Of a stretch of 30,196 nucleotides of DNA, positions 1 to 8,157 are shown one piece after another. The translations under genes were made by a program, and so were the position numbers. The notes beneath the pieces were generated by a model. It was not told where the DNA came from, searched no databases, and saw nothing but the letters and a program-made list of their open reading frames with translations. Every line of letters starts with the position of its first letter. Position 1 is the stretch's first letter. Origin of the DNA: an uncultured Oscillospiraceae bacterium (GTDB lineage: Bacteria; Bacillota; Clostridia; Oscillospirales; Oscillospiraceae); assembly GCA_910584045.1 (NCBI GenBank), contig CAJTYO010000033.1, forward strand, positions 1 to 30,196, given 5' to 3'.

Positions 1-107
1 CATCATGCGGTTGCCTATTCTATTCATAAAATGTTCTTTATGCGTACTGTCCATTGCGACGGTCAAAAGTTTATTTTCCAATATACAGACCGCCGCAAAA
101 AAACCTC

Positions 108-135
108 TTGCATTTTCGCGGCGGCTGTGTATAAT
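108..135 (+). promoter_or_regulatory. Sigma-A type promoter of the ribU transcript
   Basis: A -35 box TTGCAT (108-113) and a perfect -10 box TATAAT (130-135) are separated by 16 bases. The predicted start lies about 20 bases before the FMN aptamer, so the riboswitch is at the very 5' end of the transcript. Bases 1-107 hold nothing else I can support. Confidence 0.75.
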
Positions 136-156
136 AGACTATGACAACCGAACACG

Positions 157-282
157 CATCTTCAGGGCGGGGTGTAAGTCCCCACCGGCGGTAATGGCCT
201 GCGGGCCTCAGTCCGCGAGCGCGCAAGCGTTGAACTGGTGTGATTCCAGTACCGACAGTGATAGTCTGGATGGAAGAAGGTG
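157..282 (+). promoter_or_regulatory. FMN riboswitch aptamer (RFN element)
   Basis: The conserved RFN blocks appear in order: TTCAGGGCGGGGTG, then CCCACCGGCGGTAATGGCC, then TCCGCGAGCGC, then TGTGATTCCAGTACCGACAG and AGTCTGGATGGAAGAAGG. The closing helix P1 pairs CATCTTC (157-163) with GAAGGTG (276-282). This element binds flavin mononucleotide and lowers expression of riboflavin synthesis or uptake genes when FMN is plentiful. Here it sits between a promoter and ribU, the usual arrangement for a stand-alone riboflavin transporter in Firmicutes. Confidence 0.96.
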
Positions 283-307
283 TACGCATTTTGGCGCGTT
301 TTTATGC

Positions 308-365
308 GCTCCTTTGCGGCAATACTCCGGAGATGCAGCGTCTTCGGATATTTTTGTAAAGGAGC
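308..365 (+). terminator. Riboswitch expression platform: intrinsic terminator plus anti-RBS segment
   Basis: Bases 326-333 pair with 341-348 (TCCGGAGA with TCTTCGGA, one G-U pair, 7-base loop) and are followed by TATTTTT (349-355). This is a typical attenuator hairpin. In addition GCTCCTTT (308-315) is exactly complementary to AAAGGAGC (358-365), which contains the ribU ribosome binding site. The segment could therefore act at transcription, at translation, or at both. Which structure forms with FMN bound is not visible from sequence alone. Confidence 0.7.
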
Positions 366-372
366 ATTTTTT

Positions 373-1032
373 ATGTCAACTACAGCTTCCGCCGCCGCAG
401 CCCAGAGGTCCCGTACCCACAAAATCGCCGTCACCGCCATGCTCTCGGCGGTGGCAGCCGTCCTGATGTTCCTGGAGTTCCCGATCCCGTTTCTGATTCC
501 GTCCTTTGTCGAGCTGGATTTTTCCGAGCTGCCCGCGCTGCTGGCGGCGTTCAGCCTGGGGCCTGTCAGCGGCATGGTCGTCTGCCTGGTGAAAAACTTG
601 ATCAAGGGCCTGCTCTTTTCCGGCACCGGCGGCGTGGGGGAGATGTGCAACTTCCTGCTGGGCGTCTGTTTCGTGATTCCGGCGGGCGCGATTTACCGGT
701 ACAAGAAAACCCGGATGGGGGCGCTGGCCGGCGCGCTGATCGGGGCCTTGGTGATGGCGGTATGCAGCATACCGGTGAATTACTTCATCTCCTACCCCGT
801 CTATACCAAGTTCCTGCCCATTGACGCCATTATCGGCATGTATCAGGAAATCCTTGTGTCTTTCAACAGCCTGCTGGCCCGTGTAAATGCCCCCTTTGCG
901 TTCCCTTCCGTCAACGGTCTGCTCAGCTGCCTGGTGATCTTTAACGCGCCCTTTACTCTGCTCAAGGGACTGCTGGACACGGTGCTGTGCTTTTTGATCT
1001 ACAAGCCCCTGTCCCCCCTGCTGCACCGGTAA
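373..1032 (+). CDS. ribU: Riboflavin ECF transporter S component RibU
   Basis: A 219-residue, very hydrophobic protein of about six membrane spans that binds riboflavin and associates with the shared energising module EcfA-A'-T encoded elsewhere. RibU-like features are the early segment FLEFPIPFLIP, the acidic-Pro stretch DFSELPALLAAFSLGP, and the following VSGMVVCLVKNLIKG and GGVGEMCNFLLG. The start at 373 is chosen because AAAGGAG (358-364) lies 8 bases upstream and the protein then has normal length. An in-frame ATG at 280 would begin inside the riboswitch. The FMN riboswitch directly upstream supports the substrate. Confidence in the family is high; transport activity is inferred. Confidence 0.94.
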   Translation: MSTTASAAAAQRSRTHKIAVTAMLSAVAAVLMFLEFPIPFLIPSFVELDFSELPALLAAFSLGPVSGMVVCLVKNLIKGLLFSGTGGVGEMCNFLLGVCFVIPAGAIYRYKKTRMGALAGALIGALVMAVCSIPVNYFISYPVYTKFLPIDAIIGMYQEILVSFNSLLARVNAPFAFPSVNGLLSCLVIFNAPFTLLKGLLDTVLCFLIYKPLSPLLHR

Positions 1033-1074
1033 AGGCCCCGGATTTCCGTATAGTATATATGAGGAGAAAGCGGT

Positions 1075-1686
1075 ATGTCAAACTATGAGATCATGAAGAA
1101 AAACGGCGCGGAGCGCTTTTTGACCTATGATCCAAGGAGGATGATAGACCGCTTTGCCCTGCGCTCCGATGGGACGTATCTGTACATGGACTTTCTGTCC
1201 CGGCCCTACCGCGTGCGTCTGTCCACGGGTCTGTGCGAGCGGGGAAGCGGAGAGGGCTTCAACGAGGCGGGTTTCAACGAGGCCATGACCCTGTATGACC
1301 TGCTGTGTCACACTGAGGAGCCGGTGTGTATGTCGGGGGAATTCGTCCCTATGGAGAGCTTGTCTGCTGTGCATAACGCCGTCTCCTATGCGGGGGAGGG
1401 CTCCTTCCGTCAGCTCGAGCAGAGCTTCGCCGGACGGGAGGAGGCCCTCGCCGCCGCCTGCGAGGCGCTGGGGGGCGTGCGGCAGGGGAGGGGGGACGTG
1501 TCCTACCGCATTCCGGTGTTCGGGGATGTGAGCCTGCTGCTCAGCTTCTGGAGGGCCGACGAGGACTTTCCCGCCAGTCTGACGGTGTTTTGCGACAGGA
1601 ATTTGACGCGGTATGTCTTCTATGAGACGATCTGGTACATGGTTGGATTTTTGATGGGAGAGATTCGCCGGGAAATGGGGGAATGA
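1075..1686 (+). CDS. DUF3786 domain-containing protein
   Basis: A 203-residue soluble protein with no signal peptide or membrane segment. It resembles the DUF3786 family: a central MSGEFVPMESL stretch, an EALAAACEALGG helix, and a C-terminal VSLLLSFWRADEDFPASLTV segment ending in a FYETIWYMVGFLMG helix. The family occurs in anaerobes, often beside corrinoid or methyltransferase genes, and has no established biochemical role. GAGGAG precedes the ATG at a normal distance. It lies 42 bases after ribU on the same strand and may be read through from the riboswitch transcript. No terminator was seen directly after it before the ilv promoter at 1743. Confidence 0.8.
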   Translation: MSNYEIMKKNGAERFLTYDPRRMIDRFALRSDGTYLYMDFLSRPYRVRLSTGLCERGSGEGFNEAGFNEAMTLYDLLCHTEEPVCMSGEFVPMESLSAVHNAVSYAGEGSFRQLEQSFAGREEALAAACEALGGVRQGRGDVSYRIPVFGDVSLLLSFWRADEDFPASLTVFCDRNLTRYVFYETIWYMVGFLMGEIRREMGE

Positions 1687-1742
1687 CCTCTGAACCGATC
1701 AAAAGACCGACCGGATATCATAATTTTCTTCAATTTCCCACC

Positions 1743-1770
1743 TTGACAATTCCTGAATTTATGGTATAAT
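1743..1770 (+). promoter_or_regulatory. Strong promoter of the ilv T-box transcript
   Basis: Consensus TTGACA (1743-1748) and TATAAT (1765-1770) are separated by 16 bases. The predicted start is about 15 bases before Stem I of the T-box leader. Both hexamers are perfect, so expression is probably limited by the attenuator rather than by initiation. Confidence 0.88.
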
Positions 1771-1790
1771 AACACGCAATTACAAGTAAA

Positions 1791-2015
1791 CGCAGCGATG
1801 GGGAAAAAGCGAAGCAGTTCCCGCCTCAGAGAGCCGGCGTTGGGTGCGAGCCGGCGGAGGGACGCTTCGTATCAGTCGCCCCGGAGCGGCCGGTCTGAAC
1901 AGGGTGTGCGCCCTCAATAGGACGGACGGCGCCCGGCCGTTACACCGGGAAGTGATGTTAGTCACGCGGAGCGGCCGTCCCTGGCGGCAAGAAGAGTGGT
2001 ACCGCAAGATCATTG
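1791..2015 (+). promoter_or_regulatory. T-box leader, isoleucine-specific (specifier ATC)
   Basis: The T-box core is AGAGTGGTACCGC (1993-2005), with TGGT (1997-2000) positioned to pair with the NCCA end of uncharged tRNA. Stem I carries the AGAGAG motif at 1828-1833 and a GGGTGCGAG partner. The lower helices GCGAT (1795-1799)/GTCGC (1875-1879) and GCGAAGC (1809-1815)/GCTTCGT (1864-1870) define an internal loop. Its 3' side is TATCA, which places the codon ATC at 1871-1873, followed by the usual purine. ATC means tRNA-Ile. When tRNA-Ile is uncharged, the antiterminator should form and the ilv genes be transcribed. Confidence 0.93.
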
Positions 2016-2023
2016 TATCCGAT

Positions 2024-2065
2024 GATCCTGTCTCTTTGATTAAAAGAGATGGGATCTTATTTTTT
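2024..2065 (+). terminator. T-box attenuator terminator
   Basis: A 14-bp stem (GATCCTGTCTCTTT with its complement, two G-U pairs) ends at 2056 and is followed by TTATTTTTT. It forms when tRNA-Ile is charged and stops transcription before ilvB. The first bases of the stem overlap the region that would pair with the T-box sequence in the antiterminator. Confidence 0.92.
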
Positions 2066-2087
2066 ACCCCAAGAAAGGATGACAGGC

Positions 2088-3755
2088 ATGAAACTGACCG
2101 GCGCTGACATCATTGTCAAAACCCTGCTGGAGCAGGGAATCACCACCGTCTTCGGCTATCCTGGCGGACAGGTGATCCACATCTATGACGCCCTCTACAA
2201 GTACAGGGATCAGTTGACCCATGTTCTCACGGCCCATGAGCAGGGGGCCGCCCACGCCGCCGACGGCTGGGCGCGGTCCACCGGAAAGCCCGGCGTGGTC
2301 ATCGCCACCTCCGGCCCCGGGGCCACCAACCTGGTCACCGGCATCGCCACCGCCTTTCTGGATTCCATCCCCATGGTGGCGATCACCGGCAACGTCCCCA
2401 ATAACCAGATCGGCACCGACTCCTTCCAGGAGATCGACATCACCGGCATCACCCTGCCTATCACCAAACACAACTATTTCGTGGGTGAGATCGAAAATCT
2501 GGCGGACACCATCCGGGAGGCCTTCCGCCTGGCCGTGTCCGGCCGGCCGGGCCCTGTGCTGGTGGATGTGCCCAAGGACATCCAGATCGCCTCCTATGAC
2601 TACGAGTCGCAGCCCCCTGTGCTCCCCGACCCGCCTCATGCGGCCAAGGAGGCGCGCATCCGGGAGGCGGCGGCGTGCATCGACGCCGCCCACCGGCCCT
2701 TTCTCTATTTCGGCGGCGGGCTTATCGCCAGCGGGGCTCAGGAGGAGCTGCTGGCGCTGGCGGAGAAGATTGACGCCCCCATCGGCTGCTCCCTCATGGG
2801 CGTGTCCGGCATTCCCACGGATCACCCCCGGTTTCTGGGAATGCAGGGGATGCACGGGCACTACGCCTGCTCCACCGCCATGCACCGCTCTGACTGTATC
2901 ATCGCTCTGGGGACCCGATTCAACGACCGGGTCACCGGCGACAGGACCAAGTTCGCCAAGGGAGCCAAGCTGGTGCAGATCGATGTGGACGGCTCGGAGC
3001 TCAGTAAGAACGTGGCGGCAGTGTGCGGAATGCGGGGGGATGTAAAGCTGACACTGCAAAGGCTGGCGGAGCTGGTTTCTCCGGCGGAGCATCCGGAGTG
3101 GCGGGGCACTGTAAAGGCCTTCCAAAGCGCGGAGGCCGAGAGCCGGGACGCCCGGACGGGCCTCACCCCCCGGAACGCCCTGCTGACCCTGGACAAGCGC
3201 CTGACGGAATCGACTCCGGTTGCCACCGACGTGGGCCAGCACCAGATGTGGGCGGCCCAGACTCTGTCCTTCCGGAAGCCCCGGCGGTTCATTTCCAGCG
3301 GCGGACTGGGCACCATGGGCTTCGGCATGGGCGCGGCCATGGGGGCCCAGATGGCCACCGGGGAGCACGCCGTGCTGGTCACCGGGGACGGCAGTTTCGG
3401 CATGAACCTCAACGAGCTGGCTACCGCTGTAACATACAGGGTTCCGCTGGTGATCCTGCTGCTCAACAACGGTGTGCTGGGCATGGTGCGGCAGTGGCAG
3501 ACGCTGTTTTTCGACAAGCACTACTCCAACACCATTCTGGAGCGGCGGACGGACTTTGTGAAGCTGGCGGAGGCCTTCGGTGCGAAGGCCGAGCGGGTGG
3601 ACACGCTGGATGGGCTGGACGAGGCCCTGGGGAGGGCTTTCGGGTACAAGGGGCCATACCTCATCGACTGCCTCATTGGAGAGGACGAGTTCGTCCTGCC
3701 CATGCTGCCCCCCGGCGGGAGCATGGACGATATGATTACAAAGGTGGGTGACTGA
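2088..3755 (+). CDS. ilvB: Acetolactate synthase large (catalytic) subunit
   Basis: A 555-residue thiamine-diphosphate enzyme that condenses two pyruvates to acetolactate, or pyruvate with 2-oxobutyrate to acetohydroxybutyrate, the first common step of branched-chain amino acid synthesis. Visible features are the N-terminal TPP domain with the catalytic Glu in TAHEQGAAHAADGWAR, the FGYPGGQ start, and the C-terminal TPP/Mg motif GDGSFGMNLNELAT ending in LLLNN, then GMVRQWQ. Start 2088 is chosen because AAAGGA lies 8 bases upstream. An upstream in-frame ATG at 2049 is inside the terminator stem. It is the first gene after the Ile T-box and is followed 1 base later by ilvN, its regulatory partner. 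Confidence 0.97.
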   Translation: MKLTGADIIVKTLLEQGITTVFGYPGGQVIHIYDALYKYRDQLTHVLTAHEQGAAHAADGWARSTGKPGVVIATSGPGATNLVTGIATAFLDSIPMVAITGNVPNNQIGTDSFQEIDITGITLPITKHNYFVGEIENLADTIREAFRLAVSGRPGPVLVDVPKDIQIASYDYESQPPVLPDPPHAAKEARIREAAACIDAAHRPFLYFGGGLIASGAQEELLALAEKIDAPIGCSLMGVSGIPTDHPRFLGMQGMHGHYACSTAMHRSDCIIALGTRFNDRVTGDRTKFAKGAKLVQIDVDGSELSKNVAAVCGMRGDVKLTLQRLAELVSPAEHPEWRGTVKAFQSAEAESRDARTGLTPRNALLTLDKRLTESTPVATDVGQHQMWAAQTLSFRKPRRFISSGGLGTMGFGMGAAMGAQMATGEHAVLVTGDGSFGMNLNELATAVTYRVPLVILLLNNGVLGMVRQWQTLFFDKHYSNTILERRTDFVKLAEAFGAKAERVDTLDGLDEALGRAFGYKGPYLIDCLIGEDEFVLPMLPPGGSMDDMITKVGD

Positions 3756-3756
3756 C

Positions 3757-4266
3757 ATGGAGAAACGCTATACTGTGGCCGTGCTGGTGCGCAACCAGTT
3801 CGGCGTATTGAACCGGGTCACCAGCATGTTCCGGCGGCGGCAGTTCAACATCGACAACCTGACCGTCAGCGAGACGGAGTCCCCGGATTACTCCCGGATC
3901 ACCGTCCAGTTCGCCGGGGAACGGGTGACCAAGCAGCAGCTGGTGGACCAGCTCTATAAGCTGCCGGACGTGTGCTCCATCCGGGAGCTGGACAACGAAA
4001 ACTCCGTCAGCTTCGAGCTGCTGCTCATCAAGCTGAAAAACGACCCCGCCAGCCGGGGGGACATCCGGGCGGCAGCGGACGCCTTCGAGGCCAAGACGGT
4101 GGATTACACCCGCGAGTCCATCGTCCTGCGGGTCACCGCCGACAGCAGGCGGATCGACGATTTCATCGACCTGATGCGGGACTACGAAATTCTGGAGATC
4201 TGCCGTACCGGGGTAGTTTCCCTGGAGCGGGGCGCGGATACCATCCGGAAAGTGACGAATCTGTGA
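3757..4266 (+). CDS. ilvN: Acetolactate synthase small (regulatory) subunit
   Basis: A 169-residue protein with an N-terminal ACT domain (about residues 4-75, starting YTVAVLVRNQFGVLNRVTSM, with FNIDNLTVS) and the C-terminal ALS small-subunit domain containing AKTVDYTRESIVLRVT. It binds the large subunit and mediates feedback inhibition, normally by valine. ATG 3757 is preferred, with AGGTGG 9 bases upstream. An in-frame GTG at 3748 would overlap ilvB. Its stop overlaps the GTG start of the kinase gene by 4 bases, implying translational coupling. Confidence 0.95.
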   Translation: MEKRYTVAVLVRNQFGVLNRVTSMFRRRQFNIDNLTVSETESPDYSRITVQFAGERVTKQQLVDQLYKLPDVCSIRELDNENSVSFELLLIKLKNDPASRGDIRAAADAFEAKTVDYTRESIVLRVTADSRRIDDFIDLMRDYEILEICRTGVVSLERGADTIRKVTNL

Positions 4267-4763
4267 GCAAACTCATCATTTTAAGGGGCAATTCGGGAAG
4301 CGGCAAAAGCAGCGTGGCCAAAGCCCTTCAACGAGAGCTTGGCCGGAATACGCTCATTATAGCCCAGGATACGGTCCGCCGGGAGATGCTGTGGGCGCGT
4401 GACGGCGAGGACACGCCGGCGATCCCGCTTTTGATCTATCTGCTGCGCTACGGTCACGAGCATCATGCAGTGGTGATCCTGGAAGGGATATTGTATGCGG
4501 ATTGGTACCGGCCGCTGTTTGAGGCTGCGGCTGCCTTGTTCGGAAAAGAAATTTATGCGTATTACTATGATTTGCCTTTTGAAGAAACCCTGCGGCGTCA
4601 CGCGACAAAGAAGAACCGTTTTTCATTTGGAGAAAAAGAAATGCGGCGATGGTGGCGGGACCGCGATCATATCGGCCTGATCCCTGAAAAGTCTATCGGT
4701 GCGGAAGTGTCTCTGGACGAGGCGGTCCACATGATCCTTTCCGATATGCAGGCGGAGAAATAA
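4263..4763 (+). CDS. P-loop nucleotide kinase-like protein (AAA_33/zeta-like)
   Basis: A 166-residue soluble protein opening with a classic P-loop, GNSGSGKSS (residues 9-17). Later segments are IAQDTVRREML, VVILEGILYADWY and a lid-like arginine-rich stretch EEKEMRRWWRDRD (as written in the protein: GEKEMRRWWRDRD). Similar small proteins are annotated as kinase or uridine kinase-like in many Firmicutes; I know of no proven substrate. The GTG start overlaps the ilvN stop (GTGA). Codon use is less GC-biased than in the flanking ilv genes, suggesting later insertion into the operon. A toxin role (zeta-like) is possible on fold alone, but no antitoxin is adjacent. Confidence 0.82.
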   Translation: MSKLIILRGNSGSGKSSVAKALQRELGRNTLIIAQDTVRREMLWARDGEDTPAIPLLIYLLRYGHEHHAVVILEGILYADWYRPLFEAAAALFGKEIYAYYYDLPFEETLRRHATKKNRFSFGEKEMRRWWRDRDHIGLIPEKSIGAEVSLDEAVHMILSDMQAEK

Positions 4764-4832
4764 TTTCTGCTTTTGGCTGAAAAGCGGCATTTGAAGCAAT
4801 AAAATCATATTTTAAAAGTGAGGTAACACATC

Positions 4833-5849
4833 ATGGCAAGAATTTTCTATCAGCAGGACTGCGATCTTCAGAAGCTGGCCAACAAGACGGTGGCCATCAT
4901 CGGTTACGGCTCCCAGGGCCACGCCCACGCCCTGAACCTGAAGGACAGCGGCGTGAAGGTCATCGTCGGCCTCTATGAGGGCAGCAAGAGCTGGGCCAGG
5001 GCCGAGAGCCAGGGCCTCATGGTCATGACCGCCGCCGATGCCGCCAAGGCCGCCGACGTCATCATGATCCTTATCAACGACGAGAAGCAGGCCAAGCTCT
5101 ACAAGGAGAGCATCGAGCCCAACCTGACCGAGGGCAAGACCCTGGCCTTCGCCCACGGCTTCAACATCCACTTCGGCTGCATCAAGCCGCCGAAGAATGT
5201 CAACGTCATCATGATCGCTCCCAAGGGCCCCGGCCACACGGTCCGCAGCGAGTATCAGGCCGGCAAGGGCGTGCCCTGCCTCATCGCCGTGGAGCAGGAC
5301 GCCACCGGCGACGCCTGGGACATCGGCCTGGCCTACGCCCTGGGCATCGGCGGGGCGAGAGCGGGGGTGCTGGAGACCACCTTCCGCACAGAGACGGAGA
5401 CGGACCTCTTCGGCGAGCAGGCGGTCCTCTGCGGCGGCGTGTGCGCCCTGATGCAGGCGGGCTTCGAGACGCTGGTGGAGGCGGGGTACGACCCCCGGAA
5501 CGCCTATTTTGAGTGCATCCACGAGATGAAGCTGATCGTTGATCTGATTTATCAGAGCGGCTTCGCCGGAATGCGGTATTCTATCTCCAACACCGCCGAA
5601 TACGGCGATTATATCACCGGCCCTAAGATCATCACTGAGGATACCAAGAGGGCCATGAAGAAGATTCTTTCCGACATTCAGGACGGCACTTTTGCCAAGG
5701 ACTTCCTGCTTGACATGTCCGACGCTGGTTCTCAGGTGCATTTCAACGCCATGCGGAAGAAAGCGTCCGAACACCCCGCCGAGGTGGTGGGCGCGGATAT
5801 CCGGAAGCTCTATAGCTGGTCCGACGAGGACAAGCTCATCAACAACTGA
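4833..5849 (+). CDS. ilvC: Ketol-acid reductoisomerase (class I)
   Basis: A 338-residue enzyme converting acetolactate or acetohydroxybutyrate to the dihydroxy acid using NAD(P)H and Mg. The Rossmann motif is IIGYGSQGHAHALNLKDSG, followed by the cofactor-specificity loop VGLYEGSKSW. The KARI domain contains IAPKGPGHTVRSEY, the metal-binding ETETDLFGEQAVLCGG and the C-terminal FECIHEMKLIVDLIY and YSISNTAEYGD motifs. Length matches class I enzymes. The second loop residue usually is Arg in VGLR; here it is Tyr, which may affect NADPH preference. AGTGAGG lies upstream of the ATG. It is separated from the kinase gene by 69 bases with no clear promoter. Confidence 0.97.
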   Translation: MARIFYQQDCDLQKLANKTVAIIGYGSQGHAHALNLKDSGVKVIVGLYEGSKSWARAESQGLMVMTAADAAKAADVIMILINDEKQAKLYKESIEPNLTEGKTLAFAHGFNIHFGCIKPPKNVNVIMIAPKGPGHTVRSEYQAGKGVPCLIAVEQDATGDAWDIGLAYALGIGGARAGVLETTFRTETETDLFGEQAVLCGGVCALMQAGFETLVEAGYDPRNAYFECIHEMKLIVDLIYQSGFAGMRYSISNTAEYGDYITGPKIITEDTKRAMKKILSDIQDGTFAKDFLLDMSDAGSQVHFNAMRKKASEHPAEVVGADIRKLYSWSDEDKLINN

Positions 5850-5865
5850 ACAAGAAGGTGTGGTT

Positions 5866-6486
5866 ATGCTGCCAGAGCGAATTTCCATTGATGAACGGAT
5901 CTCCTACTGGAGGGCCACACAGGAACCGCTGTCGGCGGATATCGGCGTTCTGGAGGGAGACAAGTACACTTGGATATTTGACGTGGGGAACGGCCCGGAG
6001 GCAGCTGCATGCCTTCGGAGCCTTCCCAGGCCGAAAAAGGTGGTCCTGTCCCATTTCCACCAGGACCATATTGGAAACTGGCGGGAGGCGGAGTTTGAAA
6101 CACTCTATCAGGGGGCGCACACCTTTCGGTATACCGGCGTGGGAGAGGTTGTTCGAGGCAGTCTGACGCTGGAGGATGGCGTGTTGATCCGACTCTTTGA
6201 AATTCCTTCCAGCCACACGAAAGGCTGCATCGGGATGGAAGTGGACGAAAAGTACGCCTTTCTGGGCGATGCCACATACTGTACGGCAAAATATACCCAG
6301 GGAAGACTGGCTTATAACGCCAATCTTCTGGCCGGTGAAATAGAGGTCCTGCGCACGGTAAAAGCCCCCAGCTTCCTTCTCAGCCACGATGGCGCGTATG
6401 TGCGCAAAAAAGAAGATGTGCTGGCAGAACTGGAGGAGATCTATGCCCGTCGAAACTCGCAAAGCGCATATATTTTCATTGACTGA
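5866..6486 (+). CDS. Metallo-beta-lactamase-fold hydrolase
   Basis: A 206-residue cytoplasmic protein with the zinc-binding signature HFHQDH (H63, H65, D67, H68), a later His in SSHTKG, the bridging Asp in FLGDATYC and a final His in LLSHDG. These are the expected ligands of a two-zinc MBL active site. Substrate is unknown; relatives include glyoxalase II-like and quorum-lactonase-like proteins. ATG 5866 is preceded by AGAAGG at 7 bases. It lies 16 bases after ilvC and 14 before ilvD, inside the ilv operon. Its lower GC codon use differs from both. A link to branched-chain metabolism is only contextual. Confidence 0.85.
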   Translation: MLPERISIDERISYWRATQEPLSADIGVLEGDKYTWIFDVGNGPEAAACLRSLPRPKKVVLSHFHQDHIGNWREAEFETLYQGAHTFRYTGVGEVVRGSLTLEDGVLIRLFEIPSSHTKGCIGMEVDEKYAFLGDATYCTAKYTQGRLAYNANLLAGEIEVLRTVKAPSFLLSHDGAYVRKKEDVLAELEEIYARRNSQSAYIFID

Positions 6487-6500
6487 TAAGAGGTAATAAA

Positions 6501-8156
6501 ATGAAAAGCGACGCACTGAAATTAGGTCCCCAGAACGCCCCCCACCGGGCGTTGTACCACGCGCTGGGCCTGACGGAGGAAGAAATCAAGAGGCCCCTGG
6601 TGGGGGTGGTCAGCTCCTACAACGAAATCGTCCCCGGCCATATGAACCTGGACAAGATCGTGGACGCGGTGAAGCTGGGCGTCGCCATGGCCGGCGGCAC
6701 TCCCATCGTCTTCCCCGCCATCGCCGTCTGCGACGGCATCGCCATGGGCCACCAGGGCATGAAATACTCCCTGGTTACCCGGGACCTCATCGCCGACTCC
6801 ACCGAGGCCATGGCCCTGGCCCACGGGTTCGACGCCCTGGTGATGGTCCCTAACTGCGACAAGAACGTCCCCGGCCTCCTCATGGCGGCGGCGCGGCTGA
6901 ATATCCCCACGATCTTCGTCAGCGGCGGGCCTATGCTGGCGGGGCGCATCGACGGCGGCAGGGCCAGCTTCTCCACCATCTCCGAGGCTGTGGGAAAGTT
7001 CAATGCCGGCAAGATGACCGAGGAGAAACTGCGGGAGTACGAGTGCAAGACATGTCCCACCTGCGGGTCCTGCTCCGGCATGTATACCGCCAACTCCATG
7101 AACTGTCTCACCGAGGCTCTGGGTATGGGCCTGCGGGGCAACGGCACCATCCCCGCCGTCTATTCCGCCCGCATTGAACTGGCCAAGCGGGCGGGCATGG
7201 CGGTGATGGAGCTGGTGGAGAGGGACCTCCGGCCCCGGGACATCATGACCGAGGCCGCCTTCCGCAACGCTCTGACGGTGGATATGGCCCTGGGCTGTTC
7301 CACCAACAGTATGCTCCACCTGCCCGCTATCGCCCGCGAGTGCGGCGTCGACATCCGCCTGGACGATGCCAACGCCATCAGTGAAAAGACCCCCAACCTC
7401 TGCCATCTGGCTCCCGCGGGGCACACCTACATGGAGCAGCTGGACGAGGCCGGCGGCGTGTACGCCGTCATGCACGAGTTGTCGAAAAAGGGCCTGCTGG
7501 ACCTGACATGCCCCACCGTCACCGGAAAAACTGTGGGAGAGAACATCGCCGGGTGCGAAAACCGGGACCCGGCGGTCATCCGCCCTGTGGAGGACCCATA
7601 CAGTTCCACTGGCGGCATCGCCGTGCTGAGGGGCAATCTGGCCCCGGAGGGCTGCGTGGTCAAGCGCTCCGCCGTGGCCCCGGAGATGCTGGTCCACCGG
7701 GGACCCGCCCGGGTCTTCGAGTGTGAGGAGGACGCCCAGGCGGCCATCAACGCCGGAGAGATTCACCCCGGCGACGTGGTGGTCATCCGCTATGAGGGCC
7801 CCCGTGGGGGCCCGGGTATGCGGGAGATGCTGAATCCTACCTCCGCCATCATGGGGATGGGTCTGGGGGATAGCGTGGCCCTCGTCACCGACGGCCGGTT
7901 CAGTGGGGCCACCCGGGGGGCCTGCATCGGCCACGTGTCCCCGGAGGCGGCCGCCGGCGGCCCCATCGGCGTGGTTCGGGAGGGGGATATGATCGCCATC
8001 GACATCCCCGGCAGCCGTCTGGAGCTGCTGATCGCTCCGGAGGAGCTGGCGGAGCGTCTGCGGAATTTTGTTCCTCAAACGAAGGAGCTCACCGGCTATC
8101 TCCGCCGCTATGCCGCCCAGGTGTCCAGCGGCGCGTCGGGGGCGGTCTTGAACTGA
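6501..8156 (+). CDS. ilvD: Dihydroxy-acid dehydratase
   Basis: A 551-residue iron-sulfur dehydratase that converts the dihydroxy acids to 2-oxoisovalerate and 2-oxo-3-methylvalerate. Cluster cysteines are seen in AVCDGIAMGHQGM, PNCDKNVPG and CPTCGSCSGMYTANSMNC. The C-terminal YEGPRGGPGMREML and TDGRFSGATRG motifs are typical. Length is standard. AAGAGGT precedes the ATG. The fragile cluster fits an obligate anaerobe. The stop is followed 1 base later by the DUF815 ATPase gene, so expression of the downstream genes is likely tied to ilv transcription. Confidence 0.97.
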   Translation: MKSDALKLGPQNAPHRALYHALGLTEEEIKRPLVGVVSSYNEIVPGHMNLDKIVDAVKLGVAMAGGTPIVFPAIAVCDGIAMGHQGMKYSLVTRDLIADSTEAMALAHGFDALVMVPNCDKNVPGLLMAAARLNIPTIFVSGGPMLAGRIDGGRASFSTISEAVGKFNAGKMTEEKLREYECKTCPTCGSCSGMYTANSMNCLTEALGMGLRGNGTIPAVYSARIELAKRAGMAVMELVERDLRPRDIMTEAAFRNALTVDMALGCSTNSMLHLPAIARECGVDIRLDDANAISEKTPNLCHLAPAGHTYMEQLDEAGGVYAVMHELSKKGLLDLTCPTVTGKTVGENIAGCENRDPAVIRPVEDPYSSTGGIAVLRGNLAPEGCVVKRSAVAPEMLVHRGPARVFECEEDAQAAINAGEIHPGDVVVIRYEGPRGGPGMREMLNPTSAIMGMGLGDSVALVTDGRFSGATRGACIGHVSPEAAAGGPIGVVREGDMIAIDIPGSRLELLIAPEELAERLRNFVPQTKELTGYLRRYAAQVSSGASGAVLN

Positions 8157-8157
8157 T

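Noticed and set aside
280..372. Upstream ATG start for RibU
   Set aside because: It lies at the end of the FMN aptamer and reads through the terminator hairpin; the ATG at 373 has a proper AAAGGAG.
2064..3758. Long open frame on the minus strand opposite ilvB (and similar ones opposite ilvC, ilvD, cooS, cysS, ddl)
   Set aside because: These arise from GC-rich codon structure of the real genes, give His/Gly/Arg-rich proteins without recognisable domains, and lack ribosome binding sites.
4263..4763. Zeta-type toxin of a toxin-antitoxin pair
   Set aside because: No epsilon-like antitoxin is adjacent; the gene is coupled to ilvN and looks like the widespread small kinase family.
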